21,226 nt of DNA from an uncultured Phocaeicola sp. (GCA_958434805.1 CAUBDX010000038.1:1-21226); one strand, 5' to 3'. Shown: positions 6,338 to 15,159, counted from the stretch's first letter. Notes: a model not told the origin generated them from the sequence alone. Made by a program: numbers and translations.

Positions 6338-6370
6338 GACAAGCCGCGGGCATCCGGCCCGCGGCCTGTC
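6338..6370 (+). ncRNA. structured hairpin, unit 3, upstream of traE
   Basis: GACA/TGTC outer pairing and a perfect 9-bp GCCGCGGGC/GCCCGCGGC stem enclose ATCCG; AAAAAAG follows. It is the strongest of the three hairpins and ends 49 bases before the traE start. Confidence 0.6.
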
Positions 6371-6419
6371 AAAAAAGAAAGTCTGACAAACATTTATTAT
6401 AATAATTGGTATAAGAATA

Positions 6420-6803
6420 ATGAGACATTCAAGAACCCATTCATTTTTACGATTCTCCCCTATGGGCAAAGTGACGGACGTATTGGTATCCCTTATCGGG
6501 CGCATACCGGCCAGAACAGCCTTCCTGCTGGCATGACTGGCCACATGAGCAGCCCCCGCGTTCGCCGCCGGTGACGGGTCCGCCGGGCTGGTACAGGCCA
6601 CGCAGATGGTGAACAGCTATTTTGACCCCGCCGTGAAACTGATTTATGCGGCCGGCGCGCTCTGCGGGCTGATCGGGGCCATCCGCGTGTATTCCAAGTT
6701 CTCGTCGGGCGATCCGGATACGGGCAAGACCGCCGGAAGCTGGTTCGGGGCCTGCGTGTTCCTGATCGTGGCGGCCACGGTGCTGAGGTCGTTCTTCCTG
6801 TAA
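6420..6803 (+). CDS. traE: TraE, DUF4134 membrane protein, interrupted by two in-frame TGA codons
   Basis: Reading from the ATG at 6420 with TGA (6534-6536, codon 39; 6546-6548, codon 43) as Trp gives 127 aa. There is a signal peptide core FLLA-W-LAT-W-AAPAFA with probable cleavage before AGDGS, then the DUF4134 body: MVNSYFDPAVKLIYAAGALCG, RVYSKFSSGDPDTGK and SWFGACVFLIVAATVLRSFFL. Two membrane helices and this C-terminus are typical of TraE, a small inner-membrane VirB2/VirB3-like component. With TGA as stop only a 38-aa peptide is made, and the remaining ORF (from ATG 6606) lacks the signal peptide. An alternative start is ATG 6462. There is no frameshift. It is the first gene after the octapeptide array and 12 bases before traF. 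Confidence 0.85.
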
Positions 6804-6815
6804 CCCCCATGCCAT

Positions 6816-7166
6816 ATGGAATACAAGCTGAACAAGGGCGTCGGGCAGGACGTGGAGTTCTGCGGCCTGAAGGCGCAGTACCTCTACCTCTTTGCCGGCG
6901 GCCTGCTCGCCGTCTTCCTCGTGTTCGTCATCCTCTACATGGCGGGCGTGAACCGCTGGTTCTGCATCGCTCTCTGCGTCGTATCGGCCACGGGAATCAC
7001 CCTGGGCGTGTTCCGCCTGAACAGGAAATACGGCCCCCACGGGCTGATGAAGCTGGCGGCGGCAGGTTACCGTCCCTACTACATCATCAACAGAAAACGT
7101 ATCACCTCACTTTTTAAACGAAGAAAATATGCGAAACATACTCAAAGCGTCCACCCTGGAAAGTAA
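6816..7166 (+). CDS. traF: TraF, DUF4133 membrane protein
   Basis: This 116-aa protein starts EYKLNKGVGQDVEFCGLKAQY, a typical DUF4133 opening. Two transmembrane helices follow (about 24-45, LYLFAGGLLAVFLVFVILYMAG, and 48-67), then a basic tail with KYGPHGLMKLAAAGYRP. In these elements TraF is a VirB3-like inner-membrane protein encoded just before the VirB4 ATPase. It overlaps traG by 38 bases, so the last ~12 residues may not be conserved. TGG is used for Trp; the stop is TAA. Confidence 0.9.
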   Translation: MEYKLNKGVGQDVEFCGLKAQYLYLFAGGLLAVFLVFVILYMAGVNRWFCIALCVVSATGITLGVFRLNRKYGPHGLMKLAAAGYRPYYIINRKRITSLFKRRKYAKHTQSVHPGK

Positions 7167-9630
7167 GTTTCCCCTTCTCGCCGTCGAGGACGGGTGCATC
7201 CTCTCCAAGGACGCGGACGTGACCGTCGGCTTCAAGGTCCGCCTGCCGGAGATCTTCACCCTCACCTCCGACGATTACGAGGCCATGCACGGCGCATGAG
7301 GGAAGGCCATTAGGGTATTGCCCTGCCATACCATCGTCCACCGTCAGGACTGGTTCCTTGAGGAGGGCTACAGGGCACGCACCGACAGGGAGGAGCTGGG
7401 ATTCCTTGACCGCAGCTTCGAGCTCCATTTCAACGAGCGGCCCTTCCTGAACCACTTCTCGTACCTGTTCATCACCCGTACCACGAAGGGGCGCATGCGG
7501 CAGCAGAGCAACTTCTCCGTCCTCTGCAGGGGGCATATCCTCCCCAGGGAGGTCCGCGACAAGGACGGCGTCCTCCGCTTCCTGGAAGCCGTGGAGCAGT
7601 TCGAGCGCATCATCCGCGACTCCGGGCTGGTCCGTCTGGAACGGCTCACGACGGAGGAGATCACCGGAAAGGGAAAGGAGGCCGGCCTGGTGGAGAAATA
7701 CTTCTCCCTCTCGCAGGAGGACACCACCACGCTGGAGGACATCCGGCTCGGGGGCGCGGAAATGCGCGTCGGCGACAAACGGCTCTCGGTGCATACGCTT
7801 TCCGACGCGGACGACTTGCCCGCCGCGGTGCGGACGGACGGGCGGTTCGAGAAGTATTCCACCGACCGCAGCGACTGCCGCCTCTCCTTTGCCGCCCCCG
7901 TGGGGCTGATGCTGCCCCATAACCATATCTGCAACCTGTACGTGTTCATAGATGATCCGGCAGAGACCCTCCGGAATTTTGAGAAAGCGGCCAGGAATAT
8001 GCGCTCCCTCTCGCGCTACAGCCGCGCCAACGAGATCAACCGGCAGTGGACGGAGGAGTACCTGAACGAGGCGCATTCCTTCGGGCTGGTCCCCGTGCGT
8101 TGCCATTGCAACGTCATGGCCTGGTCGGAGGACAGGGAGAGGCTGAGGAACATCCGGAACGACACCGGCTCGGCCCTGGCACAGATGGGCTGCAAGCCCC
8201 GGCACAATACCGTGGACGCGCCGACCCTCTACTGGGCTGCCATTCCCGGCGGCGAGGGGGATTTTCCGGCTGAGGAGTCTTTCCATACGTTCATTGAGCA
8301 GGCGGCCTGCCTCTTCATCGGGGAGACGAACTACGCCTCCTCTCCCTCGCCATTCGGCATCAAGATGGCGGACCGGCTCAGCGGCAGGCCGCTGCACCTG
8401 GACATCTCGGACGAGCCGATGAGGCGGGGCATCACGACCAACCGCAACAAATTCATCCTGGGACCTTCGGGCAGCGGCAAGTCCTTCTTCACCAACCATC
8501 TCGTGCGCAACTATTACGAGCAGGGCGCGCACATCCTGCTGGTGGACACGGGAAACAGCTACAAGGGGCTGTGCCGGCTTATCCATGAGCGCACCCGCGG
8601 GGAGGACGGGATCTACATAACGTATGAGGAGGACCGCCCGTTCACCTTCAATCCCTTCTACAGCGAGGACCGGCAGTTCGACGTGGAAAAGAGGGAGAGC
8701 ATCAAGACGCTGATCCTGACGCTTTGGAAGCGGGAGGACGAGGTGCCGAAACGCTCCGAGGAGGTCGCCCTCTCCGGCGCAGTGAACGCCTATATCCGCA
8801 GGATTACGGACAACCCGGAGCTCCGGCCGGACTTCAACGGGTTCTACGAGTTTGTCCGTGACGACTACCGCCGGATGATGGAGAAAAAGAGGGTGCGCGA
8901 GAAGGACTTCGACATCGACGGGTTCCTGAACGTGCTGGAGCCGTTCTACAAGGGAGGGGACTATGACTTCCTCCTGAACTCGGACAAGGAGATCGACCTG
9001 ACCCACAAGCGGTTCATCGTCTTCGAGCTGGACAACATATCATCGAACAAGGTGCTGCTTCCGGTGGTGACGCTCATCATCATGGAGACGTTCATTTCCA
9101 AGATGCGCCGCCTGAAAGGCATCCGGAAGATGATACTGATCGAAGAATGTTGGAAAGCCCTGATGTCGGCCAATATGAGTGCCTATGTCTTGTACCTTTT
9201 CAAGACGGTCAGGAAGTATTTCGGTGAGGCGGTGGTGGTGACGCAGGAGGTGAACGACATCATCTCGTCCCCGATCGTGAAGGAGGCCATCATCAACAAC
9301 TCGGACTGCAAGATCCTGCTGGACCAGAGAAAGTACCTTAACAAGTTCGAACGGATACAGACCCTTTTGGGGCTGACCGACAAGGAATGCTCGCAGATCC
9401 TCTCCATCAACCGTGCCAACGACCCCTCACGCCGGTACAAGGAGGTATGAATAGGACTGGGAGGCGTGCAGTCGGCCGTCTATGCCACGGAGACCTCCAC
9501 GGCCGAGTACCTTACCTACACGACGGAGGAGAGCGAGAAGCTGGAAGTGGAACGGATGGCGGCAAAGACCGGCAGCATGGAACAGGCCATACGGGTACTG
9601 GCCGCCGAAAAGAACAGCGGCAGGAGATAA
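7129..9630 (+). CDS. traG: TraG, VirB4-type conjugation ATPase, interrupted by two in-frame TGA codons
   Basis: From ATG 7129 to TAA 9628-9630 the frame encodes 833 aa if TGA at 7297-7299 (codon 57) and 9448-9450 (codon 774) are sense. The N-terminus MRNILKASTLESKFPLLAVEDG matches TraG. The first TGA lies in YEAMHGA-W-GKAIRVLP, the second in RRYKEV-W-IGLGGVQSAVY; I recall Trp at both places in TraG homologues. Walker A GPSGSGKSFF is near residues 445-454 and the Walker B region MILIEECWKALM near 668-679. The protein energises the type IV secretion channel at the inner membrane. With TGA as stop, translation ends after 56 residues and no ATPase forms. No other stop or frameshift is present; at least six other Trp codons are TGG. 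Confidence 0.92.
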
Positions 9631-9660
9631 TCTTTGTAAAACATTTAAAAGAACGATTCA

Positions 9661-10287
9661 ATGAAACGAAAAATTTTCAGCGCATTGTGCGCCTTTTTAC
9701 TTACCGTACCGGCCATGCACGCGCAATGGGTGGTGACCGACCCGGGCAACCTGGCGCAGGGCATCGTGAACAGCGTCAACGAGATGGTGGAGACCTCCGA
9801 GACGGCACAGAACGCCATGTCCACCTTCAAGGAGGCCTCGAAAATCTATGAGCAAAGCCGGAAATACTACGACATGCTCAAGAGCGTGAACTCGCTGGTG
9901 AGCGGGAGCCTGAAGGTCAAGGAGTCCGTGCTGATGCTCTCGGAAATCTCGGAGAGCTACGTGACGAACTACGGGAAGATGCTCACCGACGAGAACTACA
10001 CGCAGCGGGAGCTGGAGGCCATCGCCTTCGGCTACAACAACATCATGAAGAAAAGCAGCGCGTCCGTGGCCGGGCTGAAGGACATCATCAACCCCACCGG
10101 CATGTCCATGACCGACAAGGAACGGCTGGACCTCATAGAAAGGGTGTACCGTGAGATGAGGCATTACAGGACGCTGGTGAACTACTATACCCGAAAGAAC
10201 CTGCGCGTCTCCTACCTGCGGGCCAGGGAGAAGGGCGAGACCGAGCAGGTCCTGAAACTTTACGGGGAGAACGAACGCTATTGGTAA
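9661..10287 (+). CDS. traI: TraI, DUF4141 conjugation protein
   Basis: This 208-aa protein has a signal peptide (MKRKIFSALCAFLLTVPAMHAQ, cleavage about residue 21), then a mostly helical body starting WVVTDPGNLAQGIVNSVNEMVETS, typical of the DUF4141 TraI proteins and similar in layout to VirB5-like periplasmic subunits. It begins 30 bases after the TraG stop and ends ERYW-TAA. Trp codons are TGG and there is no internal TGA. Confidence 0.9.
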   Translation: MKRKIFSALCAFLLTVPAMHAQWVVTDPGNLAQGIVNSVNEMVETSETAQNAMSTFKEASKIYEQSRKYYDMLKSVNSLVSGSLKVKESVLMLSEISESYVTNYGKMLTDENYTQRELEAIAFGYNNIMKKSSASVAGLKDIINPTGMSMTDKERLDLIERVYREMRHYRTLVNYYTRKNLRVSYLRAREKGETEQVLKLYGENERYW

Positions 10288-10310
10288 ACCTTTAAAAAGA
10301 TACAGACTAT

Positions 10311-11330
10311 ATGGTATTACTATCCCTATCTTTCGACAGCCTGCACGGTATCCTGCGCCGGCTGTATGACGAGATGACCGAACTCTGCCAGCCGATGATG
10401 ACGCTGGCCACGGCCATCGCCGCCCTGGGCGCGCTCTTCTACATAGCCTACCGCGTGTGGCAGTCCCTCTCGCATGCCGAACCGGTGGACGTGTTCGGCA
10501 TGCTGCGCCCCTTCTGCCTGGGCATCTGCATCCTGTTCTTCGACGTGATAGTACTGGGAAGCCTGAACGGTACCCTGAGCCCCGTCGTGCAGGGAACGGG
10601 TGCCATGCTCCACGACCAGACCTTCGACGTGAGGAAGTTCCAGGAGGAAAAGGACAGGCTGCTTTCCGAGATGCCCCTGAAGGTGGCCGTGACCGGGGAG
10701 TTCAACCCCACGGACGAGGAGCTGGAGAAGGAGATCGCCGACATGGGCTGGAACGGGGAGGACTACGCGGTGATGCAGCGGATGTCCCACACCTGTTACT
10801 CCTTCTCCCTGCAAAGCATCGTGCAGACCATCATGCGCAAGGTGATGGAGTTCCTTTTCCGCGCCGCCTCGCTGGTGGTGGACACGATCCGTACCTTCTT
10901 TCTCATCGTCCTCTCCGTGCTGGGGCCTATAGCCTTCGCGATCTCGGTCTTCGACGGTTTCCAGGGCACGCTCGTGCAGTGGCTGGCACGGTATATCAGC
11001 GTATACCTCTGGCTGCCCATCTCCGACCTGCTCGGGGTGATGCTCGCCAAGATACAGACGCTGGTGCTGCAAAGCGAGATGGAAATGATACAGGATCCCC
11101 TGAGCGTCTTCTCCCCGGACGGATCGACGGCCATCTATCTGGTGTTCATGCTCATCGGGCTGGTGGGATACTTCTGTGTCCCTACCGTGGCGAACTGGGT
11201 GGTACAGGCCGGCGGCATGGGGGCGTACAACCGGAACATGAACAACACGGCAAGCAAGGCCGCCAACGTGGGCGGGGCCGTAGCCGGGGCATCCACGGGC
11301 AACGTGGCCGGAGTGCTGCTGAAGAAGTAA
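10311..11330 (+). CDS. traJ: TraJ, polytopic conjugation membrane protein
   Basis: This 339-aa protein has several membrane helices: about 28-48 (MMTLATAIAALGALFYIAYRVW), 65-90, 190-220 (AASLVVDTIRTFFLIVLSVLGPIAFAIS) and 270-295. The charged loop around residues 100-150 and the Gly/Ala-rich C-terminus (GGAVAGASTGNVAG) fit CTnDOT TraJ, a VirB6-like inner-membrane channel protein. It lies 23 bases after traI and ends in TAA. All five Trp are TGG. Confidence 0.9.
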   Translation: MVLLSLSFDSLHGILRRLYDEMTELCQPMMTLATAIAALGALFYIAYRVWQSLSHAEPVDVFGMLRPFCLGICILFFDVIVLGSLNGTLSPVVQGTGAMLHDQTFDVRKFQEEKDRLLSEMPLKVAVTGEFNPTDEELEKEIADMGWNGEDYAVMQRMSHTCYSFSLQSIVQTIMRKVMEFLFRAASLVVDTIRTFFLIVLSVLGPIAFAISVFDGFQGTLVQWLARYISVYLWLPISDLLGVMLAKIQTLVLQSEMEMIQDPLSVFSPDGSTAIYLVFMLIGLVGYFCVPTVANWVVQAGGMGAYNRNMNNTASKAANVGGAVAGASTGNVAGVLLKK

Positions 11331-11367
11331 GGACGAACCGGGTAATAACATTCATTCATTTCAAGAC

Positions 11368-11991
11368 ATGGAATTCAAGAGCTTAAAAAACATCGAGTCC
11401 TCGTTCAGGCAGATCCGCCTGTTCAGTATCGTCTTCCTCGCCTCCTGCACCCTCCTGACCGGTTTTTCCGTCTGGAAGTCCTACCGGTTCGCCGAGGCGC
11501 AGCGGGAGAAGATCTACGTGCTGGACGAGGGGAAGTCGCTCATCATGGCCCTCTCGCAGGATGCCGCGCGCAACCGCCCGGTGGAAGCGAGGGAACACGT
11601 GCGCCGCCTGCACGAGCTGTTCTTCACGCTGGCCCCCGACAAGGCGGCCATCGAGTCGAACATAAACCGGGCGATGTACCTGGCCGACAAGAGCCTGTAC
11701 GGGTATTACCGGGACTGGAACGAGAAAGGGTTTTACAACCGGCTCATCAGCGGGAACGTCAACCAGACGGTGGTGGTGGACAGCATGAGCTGCGATTTCG
11801 ACAGCTATCCCTACCGCGTCACCACCTATGCCAGGCAGATGATCATCCGGGGGAGCAACATCACCGAACGCTCCCTGGTGACACGCTGCCGCCTGCAGAG
11901 CACGGTCCGCTCGGACAACAACCCGCAAGGGTTCCTTGCGGAGCATTTCGAGATTCTGGAAAACAGGGACCTGCGTACCGTGGAAAGGTAA
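11368..11991 (+). CDS. traK: TraK conjugation protein
   Basis: This 207-aa VirB8-like protein has a short cytoplasmic N-terminus (MEFKSLKNIESSFRQIRLFS), one transmembrane helix (about 21-40) and a periplasmic domain with SLIMALSQDAARNRPVEAREHVRRLHELFFTLAPD and a C-terminal FEILENRDLRTVER. These blocks are typical of Bacteroidales TraK, a core bridging component of the transfer apparatus. It lies 37 bases after traJ, within the same operon. Confidence 0.92.
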   Translation: MEFKSLKNIESSFRQIRLFSIVFLASCTLLTGFSVWKSYRFAEAQREKIYVLDEGKSLIMALSQDAARNRPVEAREHVRRLHELFFTLAPDKAAIESNINRAMYLADKSLYGYYRDWNEKGFYNRLISGNVNQTVVVDSMSCDFDSYPYRVTTYARQMIIRGSNITERSLVTRCRLQSTVRSDNNPQGFLAEHFEILENRDLRTVER

Positions 11992-12032
11992 CGGTGTCCC
12001 GCAGTAATCAATCATTCAATAATATCTGGAAA

Positions 12033-12329
12033 ATGGATATAAAATCAACGGCAAGGGAAAGGCTGAAGGCATATTTGGACGGCCTTTCCGAGAAACAGAG
12101 ACGGGGCATCCTCGTGGCGATGCTGGCCTTCACCTGCGTCGCATCGGGTATCGTCCTGCTGCGCGCCGCCGGCCGGCTGACACCGGCAAGGGAGCGCATG
12201 GAGCTTCCCTTCGGGGAAGGCAGCCTCACGGATACCCTGCGCAGGCTGCCCGATCCCCTGAAAGGACAAGTAACAAGTATTTACCGGACCATTAAACAAC
12301 CCCAGCAGAATGGAAAACAGGAAGAGTAA
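12033..12329 (+). CDS. traL: TraL, DUF3989 membrane protein
   Basis: This 98-aa protein starts at ATG 12033 (MDIKSTARERLKAYLDGLSEKQRR), preferred over an in-frame start at 11994 because the DUF3989 homology begins here. There is one transmembrane helix (about 25-43) and a charged tail ending RTIKQPQQNGKQEE, which resembles DUF3989 TraL proteins. It overlaps traM by 20 bases if traM starts at 12310. Confidence 0.85.
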   Translation: MDIKSTARERLKAYLDGLSEKQRRGILVAMLAFTCVASGIVLLRAAGRLTPARERMELPFGEGSLTDTLRRLPDPLKGQVTSIYRTIKQPQQNGKQEE

Positions 12330-13617
12330 CATGGAAGAAGGACACGTGCCCGCCGGGGAAGCCCCGGAAGGCACACGGCCGGCGGAAGCCGGGGATATCC
12401 CCTCCAAAGGGACAAAACCGGAAAAGCGGCTTAGCGGGGAGGAAATCCTGCGCCGCAGGAAATACATCGTCATACCGGTCTTCGTGCTGGTATTCCTGGC
12501 TGTCCTCTACTGGATATTCGCCCCTTCCGGTGACAACGGGGAAACGGTGGCGGGCGGTTCCGGATTCAACGTGAACGTACCGGACCCGGCAGCGGTCCAA
12601 CTGGAAGGGAATAAAACGGACGTTTATGAAAGACAGCAGGCCCGTCGCGAGAAAGACAGACGGATGCAGTCGCTTTCCGACCTTGCCGGAAGGTTGTTGG
12701 AAGGTAAGGGGCAAACGGACAGCGTCACCGCTCCAAACGGCAGCATACGGCAGTCGGCGGACACTTACGAGAAGATCACGGAGCAGCTGGAAAGTTTCTA
12801 CGAGACACCGCAGGAAACGGCCGGCGGCCTGGAACAGAAGGTGGATGAGCTGAACCGCCGGCTGGAAGAGGCAGAAGCGGAAAAACGGCGAGCAGAATCC
12901 CGCGAGCGGATGATGGAACAGTCCTACCGGATGGCCGCCAGGTACCTGACCCCCAACCCGGAAGGCTCGCCCGGCGAGGCGAAGGAGGAAGAAAAGCCGG
13001 AGCCTGTCCCTGTCAGCCGGGCGGAGAGCGGAACGACCTCCGCCCTGGAGCAGCCGCTGGCGGATTCCGCGTTTGTCGCCTCACTGGCCGTGGAGAGGAA
13101 CTACGGTTTCAACACGGCGGTGGGCAGCAGCTACCGGATGGGGATGAACACCATCCCGGCCTGCATCTCCGAGAATCAGACCCTCGAGCAGGGAGGACGG
13201 GTGAAGCTGCGCCTGCTCGAGCCCCTGCAGGCCGGAAGTGTCACTGTGCCGGCCAACAGCCTGGTGACCGGTACGGCCGACATCCGGGGGGAACGTCTGG
13301 ACATCCTGGTAAGCAGCATCGAATATGCCGGGAATATCATCCCGGTAGAACTGGCCACATATGACATTGACGGGCAGCGGGGCATCTTCGTGCCGGGATC
13401 GGAAAGCCGGACGGCCGCCAAGGAAGTATTGGGGGACGTGAGCCAGAGCATGGGAGGCAGCATCTCCTTCGCCGGTTCCGCCGGGCAGCAGGTGGCGATG
13501 GACCTCACGCGGGGTGTCCTGCAAGGCGGGACACGGTTCATCTCGCAGCGGGTCAAGGCGGTCAAGGTAAAGCTGAAGGCCGGGTACAAGGTGTTACTGG
13601 TCACAAAAAAGCAATAA
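12310..13617 (+). CDS. traM: TraM conjugation protein
   Basis: This 435-aa VirB10-like protein has a proline-rich cytoplasmic N-terminus, one membrane helix (about 55-73, YIVIPVFVLVFLAVLYWIF), a coiled-coil segment (about 170-215, ELNRRLEEAEAEKRRAESRE) and a C-terminal beta-rich domain with IPACISENQTLEQGGRVKLRLLE and VPANSLVTGTADI, the signature of Bacteroides TraM. It likely links inner- and outer-membrane parts of the channel. ATG 12331, just after the traL TAA, is an equally good start (428 aa). Confidence 0.92.
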   Translation: MENRKSNMEEGHVPAGEAPEGTRPAEAGDIPSKGTKPEKRLSGEEILRRRKYIVIPVFVLVFLAVLYWIFAPSGDNGETVAGGSGFNVNVPDPAAVQLEGNKTDVYERQQARREKDRRMQSLSDLAGRLLEGKGQTDSVTAPNGSIRQSADTYEKITEQLESFYETPQETAGGLEQKVDELNRRLEEAEAEKRRAESRERMMEQSYRMAARYLTPNPEGSPGEAKEEEKPEPVPVSRAESGTTSALEQPLADSAFVASLAVERNYGFNTAVGSSYRMGMNTIPACISENQTLEQGGRVKLRLLEPLQAGSVTVPANSLVTGTADIRGERLDILVSSIEYAGNIIPVELATYDIDGQRGIFVPGSESRTAAKEVLGDVSQSMGGSISFAGSAGQQVAMDLTRGVLQGGTRFISQRVKAVKVKLKAGYKVLLVTKKQ

Positions 13618-13653
13618 CAAGGTTTAACTGTAATTTTTAAGCAATCATTCAAG

Positions 13654-14547
13654 ATGAGAACATTCATTCTTTTAATCATGGCTGCGCTGGCGGGGATGAC
13701 CTGCCGGGCGCAGGAGCGCAAGCCGGAGGGCGGAGTCAGGATCCTGACCGCCGGCCAGCACATCACGCCCTACAGGATCGGCGTGCCCTTCAGCAAGACG
13801 GTTCATATCCTTTTCCCCTCGGAGGTCCGCTATGTCGACCTGGGCAGCACGGACATCATCGCGGGCAAGGCGGACGGCGTGGAGAACGTGGTGCGCGTAA
13901 AGGCGACCGTCCGGGATTTCCCCGGCGAGACGAACTTCTCGGTCATCACGGGCGACGGATCGTTCTATTCGTTCCTCGTCTCCTACGAGGAGGAGCCGGA
14001 AGCGTTGAACATCAATATGGACAGCCGGTTTCCGACAGAATCCTCCACTGAGGGAAGCGCCGTCCGTGTGACCGAGCTCGGCGAGGAGGACCCTTCGGTC
14101 ATCGCCAGCCTGATGTACACCGTACACCGTCTGGACCGCAGGGACGTGAAGCATATCGGTTGCCGCCAGTTCGGGATACAGGCCCTGCTCAAGGGCATCT
14201 ATGTGCATAAGGACCTGCTGTTCCTCCACATCTCATTGGCCAACTCCTCGCATGTGCCCTTCGACATTGACTTCGTGCGCTTCAAGGTGGTGGACAAGAA
14301 AGTGGCCAAGCGAACGGCACAGCAGGAGACCTACATCGAGCCGGTGCGCGCGCTCAACGAGCTGAGGCGCATAGAGGGCAAGGGGAAAGGACGCATCGTC
14401 TATGCTTTCCACAAGGTGGTCATCCCCGATGACAAGCTCATCGAGGTGGAGATTTACGAAAAAGGCGGCGGACGCCACCAGCGGTTCCATATCGAGAACA
14501 GTGACCTGGTGGACGCCGGACTGGTGGACGAACTGATAAAGGAGTAA
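13654..14547 (+). CDS. traN: TraN, DUF4138 conjugation protein
   Basis: This 297-aa secreted protein has a signal peptide (MRTFILLIMAALAGMTCRAQ) followed by ITPYRIGVPFSKTVHILFPSEVRYVDLGS, the hallmark of VirB9-like TraN. A C-terminal domain (about 190-297) carries RFKVVDKKVAKRTAQQE and DDKLIEVEIYEKGGGRHQRF. It acts in the periplasm as part of the outer core complex. It lies 36 bases after traM and 4 bases before traO. Confidence 0.92.
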   Translation: MRTFILLIMAALAGMTCRAQERKPEGGVRILTAGQHITPYRIGVPFSKTVHILFPSEVRYVDLGSTDIIAGKADGVENVVRVKATVRDFPGETNFSVITGDGSFYSFLVSYEEEPEALNINMDSRFPTESSTEGSAVRVTELGEEDPSVIASLMYTVHRLDRRDVKHIGCRQFGIQALLKGIYVHKDLLFLHISLANSSHVPFDIDFVRFKVVDKKVAKRTAQQETYIEPVRALNELRRIEGKGKGRIVYAFHKVVIPDDKLIEVEIYEKGGGRHQRFHIENSDLVDAGLVDELIKE

Positions 14548-14551
14548 TTCT

Positions 14552-15139
14552 ATGAGGAAATATCTGTTTATAATAATGATGTGCGCCTTCCTGTCCTCTT
14601 TGGCGGGCAAGGTTTCCGCCCAACGCTACCTGCCCGGGCAGACGGGGCTTGAACTGAGGCTGGGCGGCGTGGATGACTTCGGAAGGAACGTAAGGCACCT
14701 GAGGGGGAATTTCCAGATCGGACTGGCCCTGAGCCGTTACAACCGCAACCGCTCGCGCTGGGTATTCGGGGCGGATTATGTGAAGAAGCATTACGCCTAT
14801 AAGAAAATAGCGGTTCCCAAGGAGCAGTTCACCGCGGAGGCGGGCTGTCTCTTCCCGTTCCTCTCGGACAGGGGCAGGAACGTGTTCCTCTCCGCCGGCC
14901 TGTCCGCGCTGGCCGGTTATGAGAGGATAAACCGGAATGGCAGGCTCCTTTATGACGGGGCGACCCTGCTGCACAAGGGGGCCTTCATCTACGGCTTCGC
15001 CCCGGCATTTGAAATGGAGGCGTACCTGACCGACCGCTGGGCTTTTCTTTTCAATGTCCGGCAGCGTGTCTTCTTCGGATCGTCCGTAGGACATTTCCAT
15101 ACGGTAGTGGCCGTCGGACTGAAATATATCATCGATTAA
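14552..15139 (+). CDS. traO: TraO conjugation protein
   Basis: This 195-aa protein has a signal peptide (MRKYLFIIMMCAFLSSLAGKVSAQ) and a beta-rich body with GQTGLELRLGG, GNFQIGLALSRYNRNRSRWVFGADY and a C-terminal HFHTVVAVGLKYIID, typical of TraO, an outer-membrane-associated beta-barrel-like protein. Trp codons are TGG. It is 4 bases from traN and 20 bases from traQ. Confidence 0.9.
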   Translation: MRKYLFIIMMCAFLSSLAGKVSAQRYLPGQTGLELRLGGVDDFGRNVRHLRGNFQIGLALSRYNRNRSRWVFGADYVKKHYAYKKIAVPKEQFTAEAGCLFPFLSDRGRNVFLSAGLSALAGYERINRNGRLLYDGATLLHKGAFIYGFAPAFEMEAYLTDRWAFLFNVRQRVFFGSSVGHFHTVVAVGLKYIID

Positions 15140-15159
15140 TCTTTTAAGAACTGGAAACA

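Larger units (their letters stand above)
5746..6380 (+). repeat. three ~215-bp tandem units of mini-ORFs and hairpins
   Basis: Each unit contains, in order, an A-type octapeptide ORF without a clear Shine-Dalgarno sequence (5752, 5975, 6189), a hairpin over or just after its TGA, an (A)AGGAGGTAACG ribosome-binding site, a B-type octapeptide ORF (5855, 6068, 6284), a CCGGC-TGAT-GCCGG hairpin over its TGA, and a larger hairpin with an ATCCG loop. B starts are 213 and 216 bases apart; A starts 223 and 214. Peptide ends and hairpin pairing are kept while bases change. The array lies between traD and traE with no other supported gene. Confidence 0.85.

Noticed and set aside
5763..6353. 196-codon minus-strand ORF across the octapeptide array
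   Set aside because: It is open because the repeat units are near multiples of three. It is rich in Cys, His and Ser, has no ribosome-binding site or family resemblance, and lies opposite the mini-ORFs, whose synonymous changes and Shine-Dalgarno sites support the plus strand.
7114..9006. 630-codon minus-strand ORF opposite traG
   Set aside because: It is a shadow frame of a GC-rich gene; composition is biased and it lacks recognisable domains.
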